A stretch of 64,000 nucleotides of DNA from CAWIVH01 sp963839475 (lineage in GTDB: Bacteria; Acidobacteriota; UBA6911), in assembly GCA_963839475.1 (NCBI GenBank), contig CAWIVH010000018.1, positions 682,001 through 746,000 of the forward strand, read 5' to 3'. Position numbers and translations under genes: made by a program. The notes under the pieces are model-generated. The model did no database searches and was not told where the DNA came from. It saw only the letters and a list, made by a program, of their open reading frames with translations. Positions 9,284 to 19,397 of this stretch are shown here, piece after piece (the first letter of the stretch is position 1; each line of letters starts with the position of its first letter).

Positions 9284-10738
9284 CTATTCCGGAGAGCCAG
9301 GAGCCTCCGCATCGTAATAAAGCCCGAGAGAACTTATGGCAGGGCTGGCCAGAGCCTTGTCGACATAAAATCGGATTGTTTTTGCCGTAACCGCTTTAAA
9401 CCGTTCCAGGCGCTTGTGTCCGACCGTTGTCCCGGCAGCGAGTCGCTGCCACTCTTTTCCATCAAAAAATTCAAAGTGATAGGCGGCCACGCGCTGCCCG
9501 AGCTCGATCGCCTCCTGGACCGCCGCCACATTGAAGCGCGCTTTTTCACCGAGATCCACCTCGATCCATCCGGAAAGTTCGGAATCATCCGTGGCCCAGT
9601 ATGTGGAGAGATCATTGTCCAGGGCCCGCGCCGGCGAAAATGCGCGGTCTCGTGATCGGACATTGCTCGCTTTGGCGCTTCGGCCTGAAAGCAGGTTCCG
9701 AGCAAAAATGGAATCGAGTCTGCCCCGGAATCCGGCAAGTGCTTTCACATCGGGATCGCTTAGAAGCCCGTCGGTGTTGGGCGGCACGTTGAGCAGCAGA
9801 AGACTATTGCGTCCGACCGACTTGAAGTAGAGGTCCAGCAGGTTATCGACCGACCGCACCTTTTCATCCTCCTTTTTGTGCCAGAACCAACCCGGCCGGA
9901 TCGAAACATCCGACTCTCCGGGGCGCCAGATGTCTCCCTGGGGATCACCGTGCTGGAGCGCCTGTATGATGGCCTGGCCGGGCGCGCCTGGATATGGTAC
10001 TGCAGAGGAAGCAATCGGAGCCCAGCATGGATCGCCGGCCATTCCCTTTTCATTGCCGATCCATCGGACATCGGGACCTGCATCGGAAAACATCACAGCG
10101 TCGGGCTGCAATCGCCGAACGGTGGCGTGCACTCGCGGCCAATCATATTCCTGCTTTTTTCCGTTCGGCCCTTCGCCGCACGCGCCGTCGAACCAGACCT
10201 CGGCCACGGGTCCGTAGTCGGTAAGCAACTCGGTTAGTTGGTTGATATAATAGTCGTTGTACCTCGGAGAATCCCCGTAGGATCTTTCATGGCGATCCCA
10301 TGGGGACAGGTAGAGCCCCAGCTTCAATCCTTCGGCCCTGCAGGCATCAGCCAGATCCCGCACCACATCTCCCTTCCCATGGCGCCACGGGCTGCTTTTT
10401 ACGGAATGCTCCGTGTAACGGCTGGGCCAAAGACAGAATCCGTCGTGATGTTTCGCCGTAAGAATCAGGATCTTGAAGCCCGCAGCCTTGGCGGTTTTAG
10501 CCCATTGCGCGGCATCGAAATGTACGGGATTGAAAAGGCCGGGGTCCTCGTTTCCGAGCCCCCATTCGCGGTCGGTAAAGGTGTTGATGCCGAAGTGGAG
10601 GAAAAGGTTGGTCTCGCTTCGTTGCCAGGCCAGCTGTTGCGGACTCGGTGTCGGATTTCTGCGGCTGGGTGCGCTGTTTTGCGAAGCCGATACCGTACTC
10701 AAAATGAACAAAGCTGCCAATATCAGGGATTTTTTCAT
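9284..10738 (-). CDS. Alpha-L-fucosidase (GH29) with C-terminal F5/8-type domain
   Basis: Exported retaining glycosidase releasing L-fucose from glycans. ATG at 10738 opens a signal peptide (KKSLILAALFILSTVSAS); the product is 484 residues. The GH29 barrel is clear: LFLHFGINTFTDREWG, ILTAKHHDGFCLWPS, GLYLSPWDRH, and VAEVWFDGACGEG with Asp184 as the predicted nucleophile. The last ~130 residues (ALDNDLSTYWATDD, GWIEVDLGEK) form a discoidin/F5-8 type C carbohydrate-binding domain, an arrangement common in bacterial GH29. The gene is directly downstream of a double-SIS MurQ/GKRP-like gene, 47 bases from its stop, so the two probably form a small sugar-salvage operon. The family is certain, the natural substrate is not. 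Confidence 0.93.
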   Translation of the reverse strand: MKKSLILAALFILSTVSASQNSAPSRRNPTPSPQQLAWQRSETNLFLHFGINTFTDREWGLGNEDPGLFNPVHFDAAQWAKTAKAAGFKILILTAKHHDGFCLWPSRYTEHSVKSSPWRHGKGDVVRDLADACRAEGLKLGLYLSPWDRHERSYGDSPRYNDYYINQLTELLTDYGPVAEVWFDGACGEGPNGKKQEYDWPRVHATVRRLQPDAVMFSDAGPDVRWIGNEKGMAGDPCWAPIASSAVPYPGAPGQAIIQALQHGDPQGDIWRPGESDVSIRPGWFWHKKEDEKVRSVDNLLDLYFKSVGRNSLLLLNVPPNTDGLLSDPDVKALAGFRGRLDSIFARNLLSGRSAKASNVRSRDRAFSPARALDNDLSTYWATDDSELSGWIEVDLGEKARFNVAAVQEAIELGQRVAAYHFEFFDGKEWQRLAAGTTVGHKRLERFKAVTAKTIRFYVDKALASPAISSLGLYYDAEAPGSPE

Positions 10739-10785
10739 GGAATCTGCACCTTCATGGCCATGTTGCAGCCGATCTACCAAGTCCG

Positions 10786-12861
10786 CTACCGAGGCTGATG
10801 ATCCGTCGATCGAGGACTGCTGCTGTCCGGAGCCAGCGACGGATTCAGCCGCGCCAGGAAAGAGGCCAGCCCTTCACCCTCAACGACCGCCCTGGCCTCA
10901 TCCCACGAGACCATTCCGCGGCGCCTGAACGCCTCCAGGATCCGGACGATGCTGAGCGCGACCTCAGCGGTTTGCCCCATCTCCCGGCTCCGCACATAAT
11001 CGATGGCGTCAAATAACACGGCATTGACCTCGGCGAATCCGACCGGCTCTTCTGGCCCGAAGGTCGAGATCCAGTACGACTGCTGCAGCGTGTCGTTGAC
11101 ATGGGACAGGATCAGGAAGGTAGCTCGCCCAATCAGCTTCAGGTTGCTCGGGCTGACATTGGTCATGGTGTTCCCCACCACCCGTCCCAATGCGGCCATG
11201 ATCCCGGTAGAGTGGGCGTTCAGAAGCATTTTGAGGGCCATGTGTCGCCGGAGCATCAGGGGATCGTCGGCATTATCCATGGCGATAGGGACCTGGATAT
11301 CAGCGAGGTTTTTCCCATGGAGCGCAGCTTCCAGCTGAAGTTTGCCCGCCGCAGCCACGACTGCGACTTTTGCCCCGCGGGCGCGGCAAAGCCCTATGAA
11401 CCGGGAGAAGCCGGACTCCGGACTGGACAGGGTTTCCAGCTCCTCGTCGCAGAGCACCGCCACGCCCAGGTCGCCTTCAGCTGGAGCGCGTGAGGAGATG
11501 TTCACGCCGGAGAAGGAGAAATCGTAGAGCTGTTCCTGGTCATTCCCCGCCTGCTTCAGGCTGCGAAGAGCGGCATCCCTCAGATAGGGATCGGGCACCT
11601 GTTCCTCGAAGGGCATCTGATAGATCGCCGCGTCAAGACCGCGGAACGGGCGCCCCAGGAAGCTAAGCCATGCCTCTTTCAATCCGGCCGCTTCGGTCCA
11701 TACCTGGAGCCAGCACTTGCGGCCCGAATCCTGAATCCGGTCCAGCGGGTAGAGCCTGAAGGTCGGGCTCCGTTCGGTATTATCGATGAATACCGTGATC
11801 AGGGCGGTATTGGCAAAATAGGTGGAGAATCGCTGCTGCCGGTACGTTTCGGTTTCGGCTCGGGTAAATTGCGCCAGGGCGGGCAGTGTGGCATCTACGG
11901 CCGCTTTAACGCCCGAAAAACCCAGCAGTTTGTCCGCGAGTGAAAGTACGGTGCGAAACCCCAGGGCAGCCCGGTCTTCCGGATCGAGCGAGGATTCCAG
12001 CAACCGCCCAACGGCCTCTTCGAGAATCAGGCCGGTGACGAATGTCTCGCTGGTGGTCGCCTGCATGCGGGTGGACCCGGTGATCGACTGGGGTCCCGTA
12101 GCCAGGTTAATTTTCGTGATGGCCGGGTTATCAAGCACCGAAGTGCTCCGCTCGAAGGGGCGAAGCACCTCATCAGGATTGTTGTAAACGAAATAAAGGC
12201 GTTTCCTCGCCTCTTCACGTCCGGCTTCATCGAGCGGACCGTACTGATCGAGTGCTCCCAGAATAGTCCCTATGACTGACGAAGTCTCACCTCCTTCAGT
12301 CACGCAGATAACGACGTCTCCCCGCCGGATGCCGTGATCGCGGAGCTGGAGCCGGCCGATCAGCTGCAAATCCTCAAATCCCTCGAGAGAGCTGACCAGC
12401 GCACGGTCGGCGCCGGTCATTTCCCCGACGCAGCGGTCTTCAATGTCCTCGGGCAGGTAAGTTTTCAATTTCTGCCAGCATGGGTGTCTTTTAGCCTTTT
12501 TCCAGAATGGACGCCAAAAGCTGCTCTCCATCTGTTTGGCCAGACGGCCCGTGGCGCCGCATCCGTAAAAATAGATTTTGTGGCCCGACAAGATGGCCGT
12601 GACCACGGCTTCAACGGCCTGTTCCAGCGGGCCCGGGTGGCGAGCTAAATCAGCCATTTTGCGGGTGACGTCCTGATCCACCGAAAGCAGCATGCGGAGG
12701 CCTTCCGCCATTTCCGATTGAATGGCAAAGCTGAGATTCCAGGTATTTCGGTGGCGCTGTTCCGTCAGCAGGTTGAACAAATGGAATTGTTTTTTGTTTT
12801 CGACGTAGTCGACTGACTGGGCAGATGGTGTCAGTCCGAGTAGATCCAGAATCCGGGTCAT
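10786..12861 (-). CDS. Double-SIS protein related to MurQ etherase and glucokinase regulatory protein
   Basis: 691-residue cytoplasmic protein with two sugar-isomerase (SIS) folds. The first has IYFYGCGATGRLAKQMESS (about 95-112), matching the phospho-sugar-binding glycine/serine loop of N-acetylmuramic acid 6-phosphate etherase, then VVICVTEGGETSSVIG and TGSTRMQATTSETF. The second half ends with GRVVGNTMTNVSPSNLKL, equivalent to the MurQ signature KVYENLMVDVKPTN. MurQ itself is about 300 residues with one SIS domain; two SIS domains in 600-700 residues is the layout of mammalian-type glucokinase regulatory protein. ATG 12861 follows GAGGAG by eight bases. It sits just upstream of the fucosidase. 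The family call is good; whether it is an etherase, an isomerase or a sugar-phosphate-responsive regulator is open. Confidence 0.8.
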   Translation of the reverse strand: MTRILDLLGLTPSAQSVDYVENKKQFHLFNLLTEQRHRNTWNLSFAIQSEMAEGLRMLLSVDQDVTRKMADLARHPGPLEQAVEAVVTAILSGHKIYFYGCGATGRLAKQMESSFWRPFWKKAKRHPCWQKLKTYLPEDIEDRCVGEMTGADRALVSSLEGFEDLQLIGRLQLRDHGIRRGDVVICVTEGGETSSVIGTILGALDQYGPLDEAGREEARKRLYFVYNNPDEVLRPFERSTSVLDNPAITKINLATGPQSITGSTRMQATTSETFVTGLILEEAVGRLLESSLDPEDRAALGFRTVLSLADKLLGFSGVKAAVDATLPALAQFTRAETETYRQQRFSTYFANTALITVFIDNTERSPTFRLYPLDRIQDSGRKCWLQVWTEAAGLKEAWLSFLGRPFRGLDAAIYQMPFEEQVPDPYLRDAALRSLKQAGNDQEQLYDFSFSGVNISSRAPAEGDLGVAVLCDEELETLSSPESGFSRFIGLCRARGAKVAVVAAAGKLQLEAALHGKNLADIQVPIAMDNADDPLMLRRHMALKMLLNAHSTGIMAALGRVVGNTMTNVSPSNLKLIGRATFLILSHVNDTLQQSYWISTFGPEEPVGFAEVNAVLFDAIDYVRSREMGQTAEVALSIVRILEAFRRRGMVSWDEARAVVEGEGLASFLARLNPSLAPDSSSPRSTDHQPR

Positions 12862-12974
12862 AGCGCTCGCTCCTCGATTGGCTGGCGCCTATCATACCCG
12901 TTCGTGCCTTCGGATCCAACCGGGCCGGTCGCTTCGGGCCTGCCGGCCCGCGAACGAGGGAACTCGGCTCTCGG

Positions 12975-15500
12975 CTATTCGTGATGAAGCGCAATGATCG
13001 GGTCGACCCGTGAAGCCCTGTGAGCGGGCACATAACAGGCAAGGAGTGAGGTGAGAGTCAATAGCGCCGGAGCAGCGATGAACACCAGTGCATCCATCGA
13101 GGCGACATCGAACAGCAGACTCGAGAGCACACGGCCTATCCCAATCGAGAGCAGAAGGCCAGCGCCGATTCCGATGCCGGTAAGCCGCGTACCTTCTGAC
13201 AGGATCATTTTCAGGGTAGCGGCCGGTGTGGCGCCCATTGCCATCCTGAGGCCTATTTCGCGTGTTCGCCGGGCGACCGTGTAAGCCTTCACCCCGTAGA
13301 CGCCCACTACCGCCAGAAAAAGGGCAAGCAGCCCGAAAATGGTGAATAGCCAGGCGCCTGTGCGAACAATCCAGAGCTGGATGTTGGATTCCAAATGCCC
13401 GCGCATGGTCTTCAGTGCCAGGATAGGAAGGCGCTCATCCAAAGCCTGAGTTTCAGATCTTATGGAACGGATCAGGCCCGCTTCAGCTTCCCTGCCCCGG
13501 GCTGCCAGCTTCAAGTGCACGGTCATGTTGGGCTGGAATTTCTGCCCGATGGAGAAATAGACGTGGGGTTGTTTTTCCGCTTCAAACAGGTTTTCTCTGA
13601 CCCCTCCCACGACGCCGATGATCTGGCAAATTCCCGATTCCTTGCTTCCATCCCCTTTTTGGGTCTGCAGACGTTTTCCGAGAGGATCCTGATCCTGCCA
13701 GAGTTTCCTTGCCAGAACATCGTCGATGACCACAGAAGGCATTCCGCCGCCGGATGACTCATCACCGCGGCCGAAAACACGGCCACGGAGCACAGGAAGC
13801 CCCAAGGTGGCAAAATAATCGGCACCGATGATATTAGATCGAACGCTCACCGATCGGTCGATTGCACCAGGTTGAAAGGAATCGCCTACCGGCGAGACGC
13901 TTGCTCCCAGCGAGACTATGCCGAAGGGAACGGTGGCCGCAATGCTGGCCGATTCCACACCTGGCATCCCCCGGAGGCGGTCGAGCAGCAAGCGATAGGT
14001 TTCACGGCTCCTGGCTTCGGAATAGCCGGCGAGGCTGGGATCAGTCTCCAGAATCAATTCGTTTTCCACATTGAAGCCTGGGTCGGCAGAAGCAGCGCGC
14101 GTGGCACTGCGTATGAAAAGCCCTGCTGACACGAGCAACGCGAGGGAGAGCGCAAGCTGGGCAATCACCAGGAGGTTTCTCCTGGAGTACCACCTCCTTG
14201 GATGCCCTCCGGCATCTTCGCCGGCGCTTTCCTTTAAATCCCCGATGATATCAGGCCGCGAGCTTCTGAGAGCGGGGCCAAGTCCGGACGCAAGGGTGCT
14301 CAGGACACAGAATCCTATGAGAGCGGCAAGCACTCTCCCATCGGGACCGCTATGAAAAACGATATCCAGAGGAACCAATCCGCTCATCGATGAAACCAGG
14401 AGCGAAGTTGCCCAGTAGGACAGCACAAGGCCCGCCGCACTGCCGACGACCGACAATATCAGGCCTTCAGTGAGAAGCTGGCGCAGGATCCTGCTGCGGC
14501 AGCCGCCAATAGCCAGCCGGATGGCAAATTCCTTTCGCCGGCCGGTGGCGCTCGCCATCAGCATATTGGCCAGGTTGAGGCAGGCGATAAGCAGAACAAT
14601 CCCGGACATTGAAAGCAGCAGAACAGAAATAATTCCAAGGCCGCTTTTGTTTTGAGGACCTGTGCTCACGCCCATCCGGTTCAGGGGACGTGAAGTAATG
14701 GAATAATCCTTATTCTCGGCAGGATAAGCCTTTTCAAGCCGGGCCGCGGCCACCGCGAGTTCGGCTTCGGCTTTCGCCGGGGGGAGGCCTTGACGGATCC
14801 GCCCTATGAGAAATAAGCAGTGATTGCGGCGCTCGCCGAGATTCTGCCGTTCGTGAACAAACAGGTCATTGATCACCTGTTCGTGGACTCCCAGCGGCAG
14901 CCATATCTCGGGGGAAAGAATTGCCATGGTCCCGGTGAATTCTTTCGGTGAGATGCCGACGATGGTATAAAAGCGCCCGTTGATCTGGAGTGACTTCCCA
15001 ACCAGGTTGACATCCGCGCCGCGCTTTTTCCAATAATTGCAGCTCACGATGGCGACGGGTATACCGGCGCCGGGGGCTTCTTCCGCCTCGGAGAAGGCTC
15101 TTCCCTGGGTCATGGACACCCCGAAGGTATCGAAATAATTCGCCGTCACTATGGCAGCAAACACTCTCCGGGTGGCCTCGCCTTCGGTCAATCCGACCAT
15201 CGACAGGTTAAAAGCTGCAAGGCGGGAAAACGTTGAGTTGGTGTTGCGCAAATCGACGTAGTCGGGATAGGAAAAGGCCCGATAGGAACTCGGATTCCGG
15301 GTGCTCTTATTGAAGCATTGGTAGAGGTCGCCGGGCTCTTCCACCGGCAGGGGCCGGAGAAGAAAGGCATTGACGAGGCTGAAAATGGAGGTGTTGGCTC
15401 CGATTCCCAGGGCGAGCACCAAAACAGCCAGTGCTGTGAATGCAGGTTTTTTCGACAGCATGCGAAAACCGAAACGCAGATCCTGCAGGAATCCTTCCAT
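12975..15500 (-). CDS. ADOP-type ABC transporter permease (MacB/FtsX family)
   Basis: 841-residue inner-membrane permease of the acidobacterial duplicated orphan permease type. Start ATG 15500 (MEGFLQDLRFGFRMLSKK), GGAGG four bases upstream; upstream in-frame codons are likely non-coding. The order is: N-terminal helix (AFTALAVLVLALGIGANTS), MacB-type periplasmic core domain (about 45-250), FtsX domain with three helices (ISVLLLSMSGIVLLIACLNLANM), a linker with LKESAGEDAGG, then a repeat of the whole unit (NLLVIAQLALSLALLVSAGLF; second periplasmic core; final FtsX helices). There is no ATPase domain and no ATPase gene beside it, hence orphan. The substrate is unknown; relatives export macrolides, lipoproteins or peptides. 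Confidence 0.93.
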   Translation of the reverse strand: MEGFLQDLRFGFRMLSKKPAFTALAVLVLALGIGANTSIFSLVNAFLLRPLPVEEPGDLYQCFNKSTRNPSSYRAFSYPDYVDLRNTNSTFSRLAAFNLSMVGLTEGEATRRVFAAIVTANYFDTFGVSMTQGRAFSEAEEAPGAGIPVAIVSCNYWKKRGADVNLVGKSLQINGRFYTIVGISPKEFTGTMAILSPEIWLPLGVHEQVINDLFVHERQNLGERRNHCLFLIGRIRQGLPPAKAEAELAVAAARLEKAYPAENKDYSITSRPLNRMGVSTGPQNKSGLGIISVLLLSMSGIVLLIACLNLANMLMASATGRRKEFAIRLAIGGCRSRILRQLLTEGLILSVVGSAAGLVLSYWATSLLVSSMSGLVPLDIVFHSGPDGRVLAALIGFCVLSTLASGLGPALRSSRPDIIGDLKESAGEDAGGHPRRWYSRRNLLVIAQLALSLALLVSAGLFIRSATRAASADPGFNVENELILETDPSLAGYSEARSRETYRLLLDRLRGMPGVESASIAATVPFGIVSLGASVSPVGDSFQPGAIDRSVSVRSNIIGADYFATLGLPVLRGRVFGRGDESSGGGMPSVVIDDVLARKLWQDQDPLGKRLQTQKGDGSKESGICQIIGVVGGVRENLFEAEKQPHVYFSIGQKFQPNMTVHLKLAARGREAEAGLIRSIRSETQALDERLPILALKTMRGHLESNIQLWIVRTGAWLFTIFGLLALFLAVVGVYGVKAYTVARRTREIGLRMAMGATPAATLKMILSEGTRLTGIGIGAGLLLSIGIGRVLSSLLFDVASMDALVFIAAPALLTLTSLLACYVPAHRASRVDPIIALHHE

Positions 15501-15605
15501 GATGCCTCCACGGCTTCTGGAGGCATAACGTATCCACTCCGTGATAAGTTCCCCGGCTTTCGCCTCTTTCTGCATTGGGAGGCTTTCGTGGCTTGATCAG
15601 CTGCA

Positions 15606-16568
15606 TTATTTCACGCCGGAATGTCCTGAAGCTGCCGCGGCCGCCAGTTCGGGCAGATTCGGCGGTATGCCTGCGATCACATACACCTCCCGGGAAGTCT
15701 GATTCCGGCGGATCCGCATTACGACTGCAGATGCGAAGGGTGATGCGGAAAGCGCATGGAATACATCATTCACACTTTTGACCGGTTTGCCGTCCACAGA
15801 TTCGACGACATCGCCGGCCGACATGCCCGCAAGCTGAGCTGGTCCCCCCTGAAAGACAAAATTCACCTGGATGGCGCCGGAATCCAGATCGAGCAGTGAC
15901 GCGCCGATATACTTCTCTTGTCCGGTCAAACGGTTTGCCTCCGAGTAGTTGCCTTTGGCAAGATGCACGATGATTTGGGCCTCCTTGAAATCATCCTGCG
16001 CGTCCCCCGTGGGCGCTATCCTGCGTCCCTGATCGATGGCTTTCTGAGCCGTGTCATAGTGTCCCAGGCGAACACTGTTGTTGGCTAATCCAGCGAAATA
16101 AACCGATTGCGTAGGATCCCGTTCGGTTGCCTTCTTCCAGTAGCGCTCTGCATTGGCATAATCTTCCATCCGGCTGTAGACCATCCCCAGCCAGGCGCAA
16201 TGGGTCGGCATATAGTCAGGGTCGGGATAAAACGAATCGGATTTCCGGATGGCGGCGATGGCTTCCGGATAACGATGAAGCTTGGTGTAGCAGGTGCCTA
16301 TTTCGAAGTGGATATTCGCCTCACCATAGCCGGAGAGATAATCCACAGGCAGGGTTTCCAGAGCCTCCTTGTACAGTTCGAGGGCGCGTTCATAATTCTG
16401 CTTATCATACGCCTGCTGCGCCCGACGGATGATCGGGGGCGATCCGCCGGACGGATCCCAAAACTTATCCCTTTTTCGGCCGGAGTTCTGAGACCATCCG
16501 GGCGAAGCCGGCACCAAGCCTACGGCCATAATAACGACAAGCAGCCATCGTCCACCGCTGAAAGTCAT
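15606..16568 (-). CDS. TPR and PDZ domain protein, exported
   Basis: 320 residues with a signal peptide (1-26, ending SPGWSQ). Residues about 45-205 hold four or five tetratricopeptide repeats (AQQAYDKQNYERALELYKEAL, IHFEIGTCYTKLHRYPEAI, AWLGMVYSRMEDYANAERY, LANNSVRLGHYDTAQKAI). Residues about 225-300 form a PDZ domain (VNFVFQGGPAQLAGMSAGDVVESVDGKPV) without a protease domain. It is probably a periplasmic scaffold or adaptor binding peptide C-termini. AAGGA seven bases before ATG supports the start. It lies 105 bases beyond the start of the ADOP permease gene, same strand. No specific partner can be named. Confidence 0.85.
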   Translation of the reverse strand: MTFSGGRWLLVVIMAVGLVPASPGWSQNSGRKRDKFWDPSGGSPPIIRRAQQAYDKQNYERALELYKEALETLPVDYLSGYGEANIHFEIGTCYTKLHRYPEAIAAIRKSDSFYPDPDYMPTHCAWLGMVYSRMEDYANAERYWKKATERDPTQSVYFAGLANNSVRLGHYDTAQKAIDQGRRIAPTGDAQDDFKEAQIIVHLAKGNYSEANRLTGQEKYIGASLLDLDSGAIQVNFVFQGGPAQLAGMSAGDVVESVDGKPVKSVNDVFHALSASPFASAVVMRIRRNQTSREVYVIAGIPPNLPELAAAAASGHSGVK

Positions 16569-16769
16569 GACGACATCCTTGAGCTAAACCACCTGTAATG
16601 CGGCACTGACCTAAGTTTATGATTTCACTGAGATGAAGAATTGAACTTCTTAGAGTAATGCCAAAGGAAGGCGGCCGCAACTTTTCTTGCGGCCGATTTG
16701 AAGTATCATTGATGGTCCAAGACGAAATCCGATCCAGGACTTGGCCCAGGTTTCAATAGGCTGTGGCTC

Positions 16770-18412
16770 TTACCTGCGGATTCCGCCTCCTCCGTGGCTG
16801 GAGCCACCGCCACCGGACCTGCTTCCCGAGCCCCCGCCATAGGATCTCCCACCCCCCTGGCTGAAGCTGTTCCCGCCTCCGCGGGTGACACCGCCGCTAC
16901 CCTGGCTGAAGCTGTTCCCGCCTCCGCGTGTGACACCGCCGCTACCCTGGCTGAAGCTGTTCCCGCCTCCGCGGGTGACACCGCCGCTACCCTGGCTGAA
17001 ATTGTTGCCGCCCCCTCGATTAAAGCTGCCCCCGCCGCCGAATTGCGGTGAGACGACCTGGGGAACGGAACGAGACGGCTGCACGGACAGGTACCTGGCC
17101 TGCGGCACCGCCTGGGAGTTCTGGACCTGCGGCGCCCGGTACGACTGCGACAGGGAACGGGACACCTGCGATGACTGGGAATCGCTCTCGCGAACCGCCC
17201 ACCGAATGGAATCACGCGTGCGGACTCTCCGCCCGACCCCGTAGTGACGCGACTTGACCTCTCGCCCTGGTACCTTGAATTTGAAGGGCTCGAATAGATC
17301 TCGGGCTGGGAAGTTGTCCGGGCCCGCCGGTTGGCATCGTATTGCTGTCGCGGCGGATTCTGTGCGCGCTGAGTCGAGGGCGACGACTGCCGTAGCGCCT
17401 GCGACGGGTTGCCTCCGGAAGAACGGCCATTCATTCGATTGTCGCCCGCATAACCAGCGGATCGCGAACCACCATTCCCGTTATAGGAGTTGCGGCCGCT
17501 CGAATAGTTTCCGCCGTAGCGTGAGGCCACATAGGAATTTGAGTAAGGGACATGCGCACGATGAACCGGATTATGAACCCAGGCTCTATGCCCGTAATAA
17601 GCACCCCCGTAAGGGTAGTGGTAACCATGGTGATGGAAAAAGTAGGGATTCATATAGACTGAGCTGCCGAACCAGCTCGGGCCCCACCCCCAGTAGCCCC
17701 ATCCTCCCCATCCGCCAAAGCAAAAACCCAGGTCAAATCCGAATCCAAAATGGAATCCGTAGGAAGGATAATACAGCGAAGGGTAGTAGCCATAAACCGG
17801 AGGTCCCCAGACATAGACCGGATCATAGGACGGTACGTAAATCACCTGGGGGCTGGCCGGTTGGATGACCACTGCCTGCTGCCCCGACTGCTCCTGTGTG
17901 GTAACCGTTTGCTGGGGTGTTGAGGTCAGTTTCCCGTTTGCCTGGGCGCGGGCTCGCATCCTTTGAACTGCGCTCATAACGTCGGCTTGCTGTGAAAGGA
18001 AAGCATTTCCGATGTCGGTGGTCCACCGGACATCCTGGTTCAGCCTGGCGAGCGCATCCGGAACTGCAACCAGTGCCTGAATGCTGGGATCCCAGGGTTG
18101 CTTTTTAGCCGCATCAACCAATGCCTGCCCTTTGAGGCTGAGGTTACGCTGGAGCCATTGATAAGCTTCAACGACCTCCAAAGGATAGGTGGCGGCTACA
18201 AGTATTTGACCCAGCAAGGGATCCGGATAAAGCGCAATAGGCGCCACAAGATTGTCGAGCTGATCCGCAGACCAGGAAGGCGATGCAGCCGCCTGGGCCT
18301 GCTGCGCATCGGCAGCGGAATAGGGTGGTTCCTGCTCCTGTGCAAAAACCGCAGGACCTGCGCAAATCAGTGCAATCATTAGAAAAATGGGTTTCAAGGA
18401 GTTGCCTTTCAT
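16770..18412 (-). CDS. DUF3300 protein with glycine-rich tail (frameshifted)
   Basis: Exported protein with the DUF3300 domain (about residues 35-240: LDNLVAPIALYPDPLLGQILVAATYPLEV), followed by a low-complexity part rich in Gly, Tyr, Trp and His, then an Asn/Ser/Arg-rich part. ATG 18412 has GGAGG five bases upstream and opens a signal peptide ending AVFAQ. Near 17215-17245 the frame must shift by one: downstream the plausible frame reads SIRWAVRESDSQSSQV and then the Gly/Ser repeats, ending GGGGIRR at 16770. The unshifted frame stays open to 16706 but encodes an Arg/Pro-rich tail atypical for the family. The tail includes 45-bp tandem repeats. The function of DUF3300 proteins is not established. 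Confidence 0.8.
16861..17012. repeat. 45-bp tandem repeat, about 3.4 copies
   Basis: Three near-identical 45-bp units begin at 16861, 16906 and 16951, followed by a partial diverged copy to about 17012. In the minus-strand coding frame each unit encodes a 15-residue Gly/Ser/Arg/Asn/Phe/Gln repeat (GGVTRGGGNSFSQGS). As an in-frame coding minisatellite it can change copy number without breaking the protein. Confidence 0.85.
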
Positions 18413-18581
18413 TTCAGCCTCCGGGCTCATGTTCTTATAGATGCCCAGTCGCCAATTATGTTTCAAAGCATGATGCCGCAAAGTCTCAATGCTCATTTGA
18501 AGAAGCAGCAAGGTGCGGTCCGGACACCCTTACCCGTACTTCGTGATTGTGAACGGCAAAGTACAGTATAACAGATCGAAC

Positions 18582-19397
18582 TCAACGGGGCTGAAGAGCA
18601 CTGTCGAGCAGAGCGGAAGAAAATCCATTTGGGCTTTCGCCGAGCACTGCATAACGGTAAAGGGCAACCGTAAAGATTCCCTTGACCGCCGATGTAATGG
18701 CAGCCAGGATCGCTACATACCAGATGGCTATGATTACCGCCAGAGCCCTGTCCAGCGGAAAGATCATAAGCACGATCACAGCCCCGGGAAGGAGAAGAAA
18801 CAAGTTCAGAATGCCGAAGCCAAAACTCCCCGCCACCTCCTCCCCCCAGCGTTTTCTGAATAATTCAGCCGACCTTTGTACGGATTCGAACAGGCCGCGA
18901 TTCTCCAGAATGAGCACCGGAACAATGAGATACGTGATCAGCGTCCATGCCAGGCCGAGGCCGGAAGCCAGCATCCTGCCTATCAAGGAGCGGCGGTCCC
19001 GCAATGTGCTTAAAATTACCCCCACGGTTGCAGACACAAGCGCCCAAGAAGCTATGCTCGTAATATGTTCCGCAGCTATTCGAAACCCGTCACGAACGGT
19101 GGGGTCCCCTCCCGAGAGGCGGATATTGGCGCAGCCCACCAGGGCGCTGTTAAAGAAGATAATGATGAAATAATTCAGGTAATACCACGCAAAGAGATAG
19201 GCAAAGTCCTCCCAACCCGCCGAACGGTGGGCAACGGCTTCAAGCCTTCCATTCTGGTAAAAGGGGATCAGGAATCCGGCGGCCAGCAAGACAGCAGACA
19301 ATGCACTCATGACCGGAAACAACACAATTTCAACATCGGCGTTTAAAACTGCGTAACTCTGCTTATAAAGCTCCCAGGTCTTTCCCAAAGTGCCCAT
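18582..19397 (-). CDS. DUF6159-type integral membrane protein
   Basis: 271 residues from ATG 19397, nine bases after GGAGG. Five or six hydrophobic segments are visible: VEIVLFPVMSALSAVLLAAG, FAYLFAWYYLNYFIIIFFNSAL, ASWALVSATVGVILS, LAWTLITYLIVPVLIL, FGILNLFLLLPGAVIVLMI and AVIIAIWYVAILAAI. The LITYLIVPVLILENRG block with a following amphipathic ELFRKRWGEEV is typical of the DUF6159/glycerophosphoryl-diester-phosphodiesterase-like membrane domain. No enzyme motif is present. Its role is unknown. It is separate from the DUF3300 gene by about 170 bases, same strand. Confidence 0.75.
   Translation of the reverse strand: MGTLGKTWELYKQSYAVLNADVEIVLFPVMSALSAVLLAAGFLIPFYQNGRLEAVAHRSAGWEDFAYLFAWYYLNYFIIIFFNSALVGCANIRLSGGDPTVRDGFRIAAEHITSIASWALVSATVGVILSTLRDRRSLIGRMLASGLGLAWTLITYLIVPVLILENRGLFESVQRSAELFRKRWGEEVAGSFGFGILNLFLLLPGAVIVLMIFPLDRALAVIIAIWYVAILAAITSAVKGIFTVALYRYAVLGESPNGFSSALLDSALQPR

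Noticed and set aside
16861..17012. CRISPR array
   Set aside because: Units are directly adjacent without spacers and lie within a coding frame.
16706..17215. Arg/Pro/Ala-rich tail of the unshifted DUF3300 frame
   Set aside because: The neighbouring frame gives the Gly/Ser repeats typical of the family, so the unshifted frame is a by-product of the repeat's composition.
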